8,564 bases of DNA from Anaerolineae bacterium (GCA_016783285.1 JADHWW010000186.1:1-8564), one strand, 5' to 3'. Positions 1 to 6,003 are shown, counted from the stretch's first letter. Notes: a model not told the origin generated them from the sequence alone. Program-made: numbers and translations.

Positions 1-2
1 GC

Positions 3-173
3 CAGCAGGTGGAGGAGCAGCTTGATGGCAGTGTGCTCTTCAGATTGCACATCGCCGTCCCCCCGGAGTTTGTGAACTGGTTGCTGTACTATGGCAGCCG
101 GGTGGAGGTGCTCTCACCTGCATTTGGTGAATCCTCCCCATTCGGTGTCATATGTCGCCTTTCACGCTTGTAG
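3..173 (+). CDS. C-terminal end of a WYL-domain transcriptional regulator (5' truncated by window)
   Basis: An open frame runs from the window edge to a TAG at 171-173 and gives 56 residues. It reads ...LDGSVLFRLHIAVPPEFVNW, then LLYYGSRVEVLSP. This matches the C-terminal WCX extension of WYL regulators: a DGS(V/C)-hydrophobic strand, a (P/E)-x-x-x-W helix, and a G-x-x-V-E-V-L-x-P ending. The regulator at 723-1697 ends in a similar way (DGGCTLRLWVAHP ... EHCEVLSPEWLR), so two WYL genes stand in tandem. The tail after VLSP (AFGESSPFGVICRLSRL) does not look like the usual LREEI-type final helix. It may be a natural variant or a sign of decay or recombination at the 3' end. The N-terminal HTH and the WYL core are outside the window, so function is inferred only from this tail. 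Confidence 0.65.
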   Translation, partial: QQVEEQLDGSVLFRLHIAVPPEFVNWLLYYGSRVEVLSPAFGESSPFGVICRLSRL

Positions 174-174
174 T

Positions 175-194
175 GGCGGCTTCAGCCGCTCTTT
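175..194 (+). terminator. Possible factor-independent terminator after the upstream WYL gene
   Basis: Directly after the stop codon is a hairpin GCGGC-TTCA-GCCGC (176-189, extendable by a G-U pair 175/190), followed by CTTT. The position just past a stop codon and the compact 4-nt loop suit an intrinsic terminator. The T-run is short (three T's after a C), so termination may be partial. If real, it separates the upstream regulator from the cas operon. Confidence 0.4.
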
Positions 195-285
195 CAGCCC
201 GCAGACAGCCTTTGGGAAGAGAAATGGATGAGCTTGTCGGTCTACTCGCCTGAAACCGGTGCTCCTGCCAACCCCTCACGCTTCC

Positions 286-314
286 TTGACCAAACAGGAG
301 AGCTGTGGTAGAAT
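286..314 (+). promoter_or_regulatory. Strong sigma70-like promoter with extended -10
   Basis: TTGACC (286-291) is followed by a 17-nt spacer and TAGAAT (309-314), with TGG directly before the -10 (306-308), which makes it an extended -10. Each hexamer departs from the bacterial consensus by one base and the spacing is optimal. The predicted start of transcription is near 321. No convincing gene begins directly downstream; the first good coding start is at 723, and a terminator-like hairpin lies between (532-566). The promoter may therefore serve a small RNA or provide leader transcription toward the cas operon. It is called by eye only. Confidence 0.5.
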
Positions 315-360
315 GGCCATGAGAAATGATTGCCAAACCACTCGTTATCTGTGCAGCCAA

Positions 361-377
361 CTCCTGAGGCCCAGGAG
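361..377 (+). other. 6-bp hairpin overlapping a Shine-Dalgarno-like AGGAGG
   Basis: CTCCTG (361-366), loop AGGCC (367-371) and CAGGAG (372-377) form a perfect stem, followed by GTGACTTG (378-385). The 3' arm contains most of an AGGAGG (373-378) set 6 nt ahead of a GTG codon at 385. Folding would hide that ribosome site. In shape the element (C-rich 5' arm, G-rich 3' arm, then GTGA) also resembles a degenerate type I-E repeat; see findings. Confidence 0.5.
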
Positions 378-452
378 GTGACTTGTGTCCTGCATCAACG
401 TCAGCGCATGGGCAAGGGTTATGAAAAGCAACGTTGCCACTCGAATGCAGAA

Positions 453-468
453 TGACGACGCGTTGTCA
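453..468. repeat. 16-bp dyad, possible protein-binding site
   Basis: TGACGACGCGTTGTCA is symmetric about 460/461 with one mismatching (G/T) position pair in eight. Such an uninterrupted dyad could be an operator for a dimeric HTH protein or a small RNA hairpin. No second copy was seen in the window, so its role is unknown. Confidence 0.3.
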
Positions 469-531
469 GAAGAGGGTTGGTCTGCCAAACTGCAGGCGTG
501 GCATGACACACCTACATGTCGTTTGTTGAAC

Positions 532-566
532 AAGAGCCGCTTCTTGACATTCAGGGAGCGGCTTTT
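532..566 (+). terminator. Long hairpin with terminal T-run, likely intrinsic terminator
   Basis: Bases 532-547 pair with 551-566 around a 3-nt loop (CAT, 548-550): 16 pairs, of which three are G-U. The core AGCCGC/GCGGCT (535-540 with 558-563) is perfect. The 3' arm ends in four T's (563-566) and the 5' arm begins with A's, so the T-run lies inside the stem. This fits an intrinsic terminator, perhaps bidirectional. It lies about 155 nt ahead of the WYL-cas operon start codon and about 130 nt before its predicted transcription start, so it would insulate that operon from the promoter at 286-314. Confidence 0.5.
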
Positions 567-659
567 GCATTGCCGTTCTGGTCTGGCCGGCCTTTGGTAG
601 GTGATGGCAGGGTGTAAGGGGAGAGGAAACCAGCGACATACCTTGGCATGCCCCGAATT

Positions 660-676
660 CGGCAATTCCCTTGCCG
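660..676. promoter_or_regulatory. Candidate operator: inverted repeat over the -35 region of the cas operon
   Basis: CGGCAA (660-665), 5-nt spacer TTCCC, TTGCCG (671-676) is a perfect inverted repeat. Its centre lies about 30 bp before the predicted transcription start, overlapping the place where a -35 box would sit for the -10 at 686-691. That is the classic position for a repressor of this promoter. The first gene downstream encodes a dimeric HTH-WYL regulator, which makes autoregulation a reasonable inference. Confidence 0.4.
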
Positions 677-682
677 GTTTGG

Positions 683-691
683 TGCTATACT
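683..691 (+). promoter_or_regulatory. Extended -10 promoter of the WYL-cas operon
   Basis: TGC-TATACT is an extended -10 element: TG at 683-684, then a hexamer (686-691) one base from TATAAT. The -35 position, 17 nt upstream, is not recognisable, as is common with extended -10 promoters. Transcription would begin near 698, leaving a leader of about 25 nt to the ATG at 723. No other promoter of similar quality was noticed between here and cas3, so it probably drives the whole operon. Confidence 0.45.
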
Positions 692-712
692 GACGTTAGA
701 ACAAGTTGACTT

Positions 713-719
713 GGGAGGA
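713..719 (+). promoter_or_regulatory. Ribosome binding site that fixes the WYL gene start
   Basis: GGGAGGA ends 3 nt before ATG 723. An in-frame ATG at 648 lies upstream of the predicted promoter -10 and has no Shine-Dalgarno site, so 723 is the better start. Confidence 0.7.
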
Positions 720-722
720 CCT

Positions 723-1697
723 ATGCCCACCACTGATGCGTACACCAAGACTGAACGGATGTTGCAACTCCAGCTCCTTTTCTGGCGCAATCCACGCCGG
801 GGATTTGGCACCACGGAGATTGCCGGACGCCTGGGCGTATCGGAACGGACAGCTCGCAATTACCTCAATGAGCTTTCGGCCGGTGGATGGCTGCCCGTCT
901 ACAGGGAAAGTCGGTACTGGTATCTGGCCGAGGGTGCCAGTTTCGACCTCTTGCCGGTGCATCTGACGTTGAACGAAGCCAGCGTGCTCTACCTGGCCGC
1001 CCGGCTGCTGGCCCGCTACAGCGATGAGTACAATCCCATCATTGCCCATGCCCTGGCCAAACTGGCCAGCGCCATGCCCGAAGCCATCGCTGCTCACATC
1101 CACCACACCATTACCTCCCTGGCCTATCGGCCCAAGAACCGAACCTTTGCCCGCGTGTTGGAGACCATTGCCCTGGGCTGGGCCACGGGCCGCAAGGCGC
1201 GCATCTGGCACCAGGCCGCCGGCAGCGAGAACGTGCACGACTATCTCTTTTCCCCCTACTTTCTGGAGCCCTCCAGTGTGGGATACGCCACCTATGCCAT
1301 CGGCTACAGCAGTTGGTTTGAGGACGTGCACACCTTCAAGTTGGAGCGCATCAGCCAGGCTGAATTGACCGACGAAACCTTCGAGATCCCGGAGGACTTC
1401 GACGGGGCGAAGTTGCTGGGCAGCGCCTGGGGCGTCATGTTCGGTGACGAGGTTGAAGAGGTCATCTTGCGTTTCTCGCCGCAGGTCACCCGGCGAGTGA
1501 AGGAAAGTGTATGGCATCCCTCGCAGGACCTGGAAGACTGCGACGACGGCGGCTGCACCCTTCGCCTGTGGGTGGCCCATCCGCTGGAGATGAAGCCCTT
1601 CATTCGCGGTTGGGGGGAGCATTGTGAAGTGCTCTCGCCGGAGTGGTTGCGGCGCGAGATTGCCGAGGAGATGCGCCGTGCGGCGGAGGTGTATTGA
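723..1697 (+). CDS. HTH-WYL domain transcriptional regulator of the CRISPR-Cas operon
   Basis: A 324-residue cytoplasmic DNA-binding regulator. The N-terminus is a winged helix-turn-helix (about residues 10-60) with GTTEIAGRLGVSERTARNYL (29-48), the DeoR/HTH_11 type. The middle holds a WYL domain (about 150-215) with FSPYFLEP, then YATYAIGYSSW and TFKLERI (204-210). The C-terminal WCX extension ends in EVLSPEWLRREI. Length and order match the family. The W-Y-L triad itself is replaced: the position reads T190-Y191-A192, while the following F-K-L-E-R-I signature is kept. WYL proteins are known to sense nucleic-acid ligands in some systems, and one (Sll7009 of Synechocystis) represses a CRISPR locus. 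The stop codon lies 22 nt before cas3, so the gene is probably co-transcribed with the operon it is inferred to control. Confidence 0.9.
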   Translation: MPTTDAYTKTERMLQLQLLFWRNPRRGFGTTEIAGRLGVSERTARNYLNELSAGGWLPVYRESRYWYLAEGASFDLLPVHLTLNEASVLYLAARLLARYSDEYNPIIAHALAKLASAMPEAIAAHIHHTITSLAYRPKNRTFARVLETIALGWATGRKARIWHQAAGSENVHDYLFSPYFLEPSSVGYATYAIGYSSWFEDVHTFKLERISQAELTDETFEIPEDFDGAKLLGSAWGVMFGDEVEEVILRFSPQVTRRVKESVWHPSQDLEDCDDGGCTLRLWVAHPLEMKPFIRGWGEHCEVLSPEWLRREIAEEMRRAAEVY

Positions 1698-1719
1698 AGA
1701 GGGTCGGCAGGAGAGGCAA

Positions 1720-4437
1720 ATGGGAAGTAGTAACAGTGGAAGAAGGCCGGTCGCTTTGGATAAAGCCAACCCGATTCCAACCTACCAGTTGCTCTGGGCC
1801 AAGACTAGCAAGGACAAGACACAGACTCACCCCCTCATCTGCCACATGATTGACGTGGCCCAGGTGACGCTGGCACTATGGAACGAGGTGCTGACAGACA
1901 GCATTCGGCGGCAGTTCGCCGATTCGCTCGGATTAGACGTGGATGCCGCCGGACGTCTAGTTGCCTTCTGGACCGGGCTGCACGACCTGGGTAAGGCCAG
2001 TCCTTGTTTCCAAGGCAAGTACGGACCAGCAAAAGCGCTCCTGGCTGGGGAGGGATTATCGTTTCCATCGGTCTTTGCGTCAGAGTCCTGTCCTCACGGC
2101 ACCATTTCTGCGGAGGTTCTCCAGACGTTGCTAGAGACCGAGACTGGTCTGCCACACCACCTGGGAAGACGAGTGGCGCGGGCTGTGGGCGGGCACCACG
2201 GCGCGTGGCCACACCCCCAAGAATTGCAGGCTCTCAAGTCTAGCCAAATGGGCAGTGAAAGCTGGGAGGTCGTCCGGAGCGATCTGTTGCAGGTGATGCT
2301 TTCACTCTTCTACCCGCCGGTCGTTGAGCGTCTGGGCGCTACCCTTGAGGAGGAGAACGCCGTAGTGATGCTGCTTTCCGGCCTGACGTCCGCCGCCGAC
2401 TGGCTCGGTTCGATGGAGCGCTATTCTCCCTATGTGGCAGCGCCAGTGAACCCAAGGCGCTATGCCGAACGCGCCGCAACCCACGCCCGGCAAGCATTGA
2501 AAGAGTTGGGCTGGATCGGCTGGGAGCCGCCCAGAGACCCCATTGTCTTTCAAGACCTGTTCCTCTTCCCGCCACGGCCAATGCAGCAGGTTGTTGTGAA
2601 CCTGGCAGAGCGGCTTGATCAGCCTGCGCTGGTGATCATCGAAGCGCCAACCGGCACCGGCAAAACCGAGGCTGCCCTCTACCTGGCCGATCACTGGGCG
2701 CGCGTGTGCCAGCAACGCGGGCTATATGTGGCTATGCCCACCATGGCCACTAGCAACCAGATGCTCGGCCGCGTGCAGGAGGTGTTGCGCCGCCGCTACC
2801 CGCAGAACCTCGTCAACCTGCACCTGATTCACAGCCAGGCACAGTGGCGCGACGACATGCAGGCACTCCGTCTAGAGACTTTCGACGAGCGCCAAGGAGG
2901 CACTGTAGCGGCTATGGCCTGGTTCCTGCCGCGCAAGCGCGGTCTGCTGGCTCCCTTTGGCGTTGGCACGGTGGATCAGGCCCTGTTGAGCGTGCTGCAA
3001 GCCCGGCACTTCTTCGTCCGGCTCTTTGGCCTGAGCCACAAGACGGTCATCTTTGATGAGGTGCACGCATACGACACTTACATGTCCACCATATTTCAGC
3101 GACTGCTGGACTGGTTGCGTGCCATGGGCACCTCGGTGGTGATTCTCTCGGCCACGTTACCGAAGCAAACCCGTCGTGCCCTGCTGCGCGCCTACACCGG
3201 TTCGCCGGATATTCCCGTACCTGATGTCTCTTACCCAGCCATCACCTGGGCGACGGAGGATCAGGTCGGTGTTCTGCCGCTGGAAGCCTCGACACAGCGC
3301 ACCGTAGCCGTGGAATGGATCGAGCGAGAACCCGAAGCCATCGCCCATCGCCTGGCCGCGGAATTGCGCGACGGCGGCTGTGCGGCTGTCATCTGCAACA
3401 CCGTGAGGCGCGCTCAGGAAGTCTACCGGGCCATCCGAGACACTCGCATTGTGCCGCCGGAGGACCTGATCCTGTTCCATGCCCGCTTCCCCTTCGCCTG
3501 GAGGGAGCAGATCGAACGAAAAGTGTTAGAGCGCTTTGACAAGAAGGACCAGCGCCCTCACAAAGCCGTCGTCGTCGCCACCCAGGTGATCGAGCAAAGC
3601 CTGGATTTGGACTTCGACCTGATGGTCACCGACCTGGCGCCGGTGGACCTGATCCTGCAACGCGCCGGACGGCTGCATCGCCACCAGCGAGAGACACGTC
3701 CTACATCCTGTGCGACGCCGCGCTTGTTGATCACCACTCCGGCTAACAAAAACAGTGTGCCGGATTTCGAGCGAGACATCTACGTGTACGAACGTTACGT
3801 CCTGCTCCGTTCCTACCTGGCCCTGCAAGGATGCGAACAGATTGCCTTACCAGATGAAACTGAGGCCCTGATCGAAGCCGTCTACGCTGACGAAACGCCT
3901 TCCCATGACGACACGACGCCTGCTTTCGCTTCGGCGTTGAAAGAAGCCTGGCAACAAATGCAGAGGCACGGACGCGAAGAACAGGACCAAGCCCGCAGCC
4001 GACTCATCGCTGAGCCCCAAAACCGGCGACTGATGAACGCGACCGAGGTCTGGTTGGAAGAGGACAAACCTGAACTACATCGCACCCTCCAGGCATTGAC
4101 TCGCCTCATCCCGCCCGGCGTCTCGCTGGTCTGCCTGCATCAGACGGCGGACGGGCTGGCGTTGGAACCGGACGGTGAGCCATGCGTGGACCTGGCACAG
4201 CCGCCGGCGTGGGAGTTGACGCCACGACTGGCCCAGTACACAATCACTGCGACCCATCGGCCGGTTGTGGATCACTTTCTGGCCCAAGCGGTGCCCACCG
4301 GGTGGCGCGACCATCCGCTGCTGCACAACCACCGTGCCGCGATCTTTACCGAAGGTGTCTGCACCCTCGACGGCACGCCTTACATGCTCCGCCTGAGCCG
4401 TGAATTCGGATTGGAGATCGAAAAGGAGGCAGAATAG
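1720..4437 (+). CDS. cas3: CRISPR-associated nuclease/helicase Cas3 (type I-E)
   Basis: 905 residues, normal length for the fused HD-helicase Cas3. It is recruited by target-bound Cascade, nicks the displaced strand and degrades DNA in the 3'-5' direction using ATP. The N-terminal HD nuclease is complete: H37/H42, the TGLHDLGKA motif with H88-D89, H126 (PHGTIS), H159-H160 (GGHHG) and D227 (ADWLGS). The SF2 helicase follows: Walker A APTGTGKT (309-316), DEVH box (446-449), SAT (477-479), TQVIEQSLDLDFD (621-633) and motif VI QRAGRLHRH (647-655), then the Cas3 C-terminal domain. The start is ATG 1720, preceded by AGGAGAGG (1709-1716). An in-frame ATG at 1624 lies inside the WYL gene, lacks a ribosome site and would add an Arg/Cys-rich tail unlike Cas3. 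The stop codon abuts the casA ATG with no gap, suggesting translational coupling. Confidence 0.98.
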   Translation: MGSSNSGRRPVALDKANPIPTYQLLWAKTSKDKTQTHPLICHMIDVAQVTLALWNEVLTDSIRRQFADSLGLDVDAAGRLVAFWTGLHDLGKASPCFQGKYGPAKALLAGEGLSFPSVFASESCPHGTISAEVLQTLLETETGLPHHLGRRVARAVGGHHGAWPHPQELQALKSSQMGSESWEVVRSDLLQVMLSLFYPPVVERLGATLEEENAVVMLLSGLTSAADWLGSMERYSPYVAAPVNPRRYAERAATHARQALKELGWIGWEPPRDPIVFQDLFLFPPRPMQQVVVNLAERLDQPALVIIEAPTGTGKTEAALYLADHWARVCQQRGLYVAMPTMATSNQMLGRVQEVLRRRYPQNLVNLHLIHSQAQWRDDMQALRLETFDERQGGTVAAMAWFLPRKRGLLAPFGVGTVDQALLSVLQARHFFVRLFGLSHKTVIFDEVHAYDTYMSTIFQRLLDWLRAMGTSVVILSATLPKQTRRALLRAYTGSPDIPVPDVSYPAITWATEDQVGVLPLEASTQRTVAVEWIEREPEAIAHRLAAELRDGGCAAVICNTVRRAQEVYRAIRDTRIVPPEDLILFHARFPFAWREQIERKVLERFDKKDQRPHKAVVVATQVIEQSLDLDFDLMVTDLAPVDLILQRAGRLHRHQRETRPTSCATPRLLITTPANKNSVPDFERDIYVYERYVLLRSYLALQGCEQIALPDETEALIEAVYADETPSHDDTTPAFASALKEAWQQMQRHGREEQDQARSRLIAEPQNRRLMNATEVWLEEDKPELHRTLQALTRLIPPGVSLVCLHQTADGLALEPDGEPCVDLAQPPAWELTPRLAQYTITATHRPVVDHFLAQAVPTGWRDHPLLHNHRAAIFTEGVCTLDGTPYMLRLSREFGLEIEKEAE

Positions 4438-5973
4438 ATGAACTCAACCTTTGACCTGCTGCACTCTCCCTGGCTCCCCTGCATCCAGGCCGACGGCACG
4501 TCTGTCGAGCTTGGACTGCGAGACGTCCTGATTCGGGCACACGAACTGCGCGAACTGGGCGGAGAATCGCCCCTGGTGACGGCGGCCCTTCACCGGCTAC
4601 TGCTGGCCGTGTTGCACCGCGTCTTTGGGCCGGCTGACGCCGACGAATGGGCCGACCTGTGGGATGCCGGGCACTGGGACACCGCACGGCTGGATGACTA
4701 CCTGGATCGGTGGCGTCACCGCTTCGACCTGTTTGACGCTGGGCGGCCCTTTTACCAGGCCCCCGATGAGCGGGTCAAGCCTAAATCCCTCAATCGCCTG
4801 ATCCACGAGGTGGCTCACGGCAACAATCCAACCCTCTTTGACCATCACACCCACGAAGACGCTCCCACTCTCACACCGGCCCAGGTAGCCCGCGCCCTTG
4901 TTGCCCTTCAGGCCTTCGGTCTAGCCGGGCTGAGCGGCCTGTTGCAGAAGTTCACGGACGCGCCCTGTGCTGCCGGCATCGTTTTCCTGGTCCAGGGCGA
5001 GACCCTCTTTGAGACCCTGATGCTCAATCTGCTGCTATACCCAGACAGCACGGTGTTCCTGCACTCGCTCGACGACCGCCCGGCCTGGGAAATGGATGAC
5101 CCATTCACGCCTGATCGCACCCGTCCCCATGGCTATTTGGATTACCTCACCTGGCAGAACCGCCGCATCTTGCTGTTGCCCGAAACGACGGCCCATGGCA
5201 TCGTCGTGCGCCAGATGACCGAAGCGCCAGCTCTGCGCTTGGCCTCCGATGTACTGAATCCCATAACACACTATCGCCGGCATGAAAGGCACGGTTTGTT
5301 GCCCCTGGCTTTCACCGAGGAACGCGCCTTGTGGCGCGACAGTGCTCCTCTCTTCCGTCTGCAAGACCCCGGTTTCCATCCACCTCGGACCTTTCGCTGG
5401 CTTGCGGAATTGGTTGTTGACGAAGAGATTCTGGACGCAGCGCAGACCCGTCGCTACCTGGCGCTGGGTATGTCCAAGAAGCAGGCCAAAGTCAACTTCT
5501 ACCGCAGCGAGCGCATGCCCCTGCCTCTGGCTTACCTGAAGAAAGAGGCATCGGTCGAGGCACTGGAGACAGCCTTGAACATGGCCGAAGGCGTCGCCCG
5601 CCAACTCTGGAGCGCGATGCGCACGTTGGCGACCTTTATCCTTTCGCCCGAATCCGACACCGGAGGTGCACGCCAGCCGGTCCGTGAGGATCTGGACAGT
5701 CTGATGCAGCAATGGGCCGTCGAGCGCCGCTACTGGTCTCGGTTGGAGCTTCCTTTCCGCTTGACATTGGAAGCCCTGCCTCAGAGTGAAGCGGAAGCCC
5801 TGGCCGCCTGGCGTAAAACCCTGTGGAAAACCGCCTGGGATGCGTTTGACCCGGTGACCGACAACCTGGGCCATGACCCGCACGCTCTCAAAGCTGTGGT
5901 ACGTGCTCGTGACCAGTTGGCTGCCGGCCTGTCCAAGGCGTTGCCTGCTCCCAAAAGTGTTACTGGACCGTAG
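4438..5973 (+). CDS. casA: Cascade large subunit Cse1/CasA (Cas8e)
   Basis: 511 residues, close to the roughly 500 of E. coli CasA. It is the large subunit of type I-E Cascade, which reads the PAM, starts DNA unwinding and docks Cas3. The N-terminus FDLLHSPWLPCIQ, then LRDVLIRAHELREL and LVTAALHRLLLAVLHRVFG, is the family signature. The motif GNNPTLFDHH (128-137) corresponds to the conserved GN-x-x-LFDH segment around the loop implicated in PAM and crRNA contacts. The C-terminal third (about 360-500) is helix-rich, as expected for the four-helix bundle. No CxxC pair is seen, so a zinc site is unlikely. The start ATG directly follows the cas3 stop and has AAGGAGG at 4423-4429. The gene ends at a TAG whose last base begins a hairpin (5973-5993). 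Confidence 0.97.
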   Translation: MNSTFDLLHSPWLPCIQADGTSVELGLRDVLIRAHELRELGGESPLVTAALHRLLLAVLHRVFGPADADEWADLWDAGHWDTARLDDYLDRWRHRFDLFDAGRPFYQAPDERVKPKSLNRLIHEVAHGNNPTLFDHHTHEDAPTLTPAQVARALVALQAFGLAGLSGLLQKFTDAPCAAGIVFLVQGETLFETLMLNLLLYPDSTVFLHSLDDRPAWEMDDPFTPDRTRPHGYLDYLTWQNRRILLLPETTAHGIVVRQMTEAPALRLASDVLNPITHYRRHERHGLLPLAFTEERALWRDSAPLFRLQDPGFHPPRTFRWLAELVVDEEILDAAQTRRYLALGMSKKQAKVNFYRSERMPLPLAYLKKEASVEALETALNMAEGVARQLWSAMRTLATFILSPESDTGGARQPVREDLDSLMQQWAVERRYWSRLELPFRLTLEALPQSEAEALAAWRKTLWKTAWDAFDPVTDNLGHDPHALKAVVRARDQLAAGLSKALPAPKSVTGP

Positions 5974-5993
5974 CGCGAGATGGTATCTTGCGC
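5973..5993 (+). other. Intra-operon hairpin in the casA-casB gap
   Basis: GCGCGAGAT (5973-5981), loop GGT, ATCTTGCGC (5985-5993) pair over nine positions with one G-U. The hairpin starts at the last base of the casA stop codon and ends 22 nt before the casB ATG. It is followed by CAAATAC, not a T-run, so it is not an intrinsic terminator. A role in mRNA processing or stability between casA and casB is possible but unproven. Confidence 0.55.
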
Positions 5994-6003
5994 CAAATAC
6001 ATC

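Larger units (their letters stand above)
321..566 (+). ncRNA. Candidate small RNA between a promoter and a terminator-like hairpin
   Basis: The stretch is bounded by the promoter at 286-314 (start predicted near 321) and a long hairpin ending in T's at 532-566, implying a transcript of about 245 nt. Inside lie a perfect 6-bp hairpin (361-366 with 372-377, loop AGGCC), a perfect palindrome GCAACGTTGC (428-437) and a 16-nt dyad TGACGACGCGTTGTCA (453-468). I do not recognise it as a known RNA family (tRNA, tmRNA, 6S, SRP and RNase P were considered). A 71-codon frame from GTG 385 to TAG 600 overlaps it but runs through the terminator-like hairpin, so coding and noncoding readings compete. The call rests on the flanking signals alone. 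Confidence 0.3.

Noticed and set aside
313..381. 22-codon leader peptide (MAMRND...) ending at the hairpin 361-377
   Set aside because: Its ATG overlaps the -10 box and would precede the predicted transcription start, so it would not be on the transcript.
544..572. Second promoter using the exact TTGACA at 544-549
   Set aside because: No acceptable -10 hexamer occurs 16-18 nt downstream, and the box lies in the loop-proximal stem of a terminator-like hairpin.
345..665. Minus-strand open frame of 106 codons in the intergenic region
   Set aside because: No ribosome site or family similarity could be seen; the product looks like random translation.
648..722. Longer N-terminus for the WYL regulator from ATG 648
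   Set aside because: This start lies upstream of the predicted promoter -10 and has no Shine-Dalgarno site; ATG 723 has one and gives the usual length.
174..722. CRISPR array or true type I-E repeats in the intergenic region
   Set aside because: No repeated 28-29-nt unit with regular spacing is present; only one weakly repeat-like hairpin was found.
1624..1719. Longer N-terminus for Cas3 from ATG 1624
   Set aside because: The extra 32 residues overlap the WYL gene and are Arg/Cys-rich shadow sequence; ATG 1720 has a good ribosome site.
696..1769. Minus-strand open frame of 357 codons opposite the WYL gene
   Set aside because: The + strand reading has clear HTH and WYL features and a ribosome site; the antisense product is low in recognisable structure.
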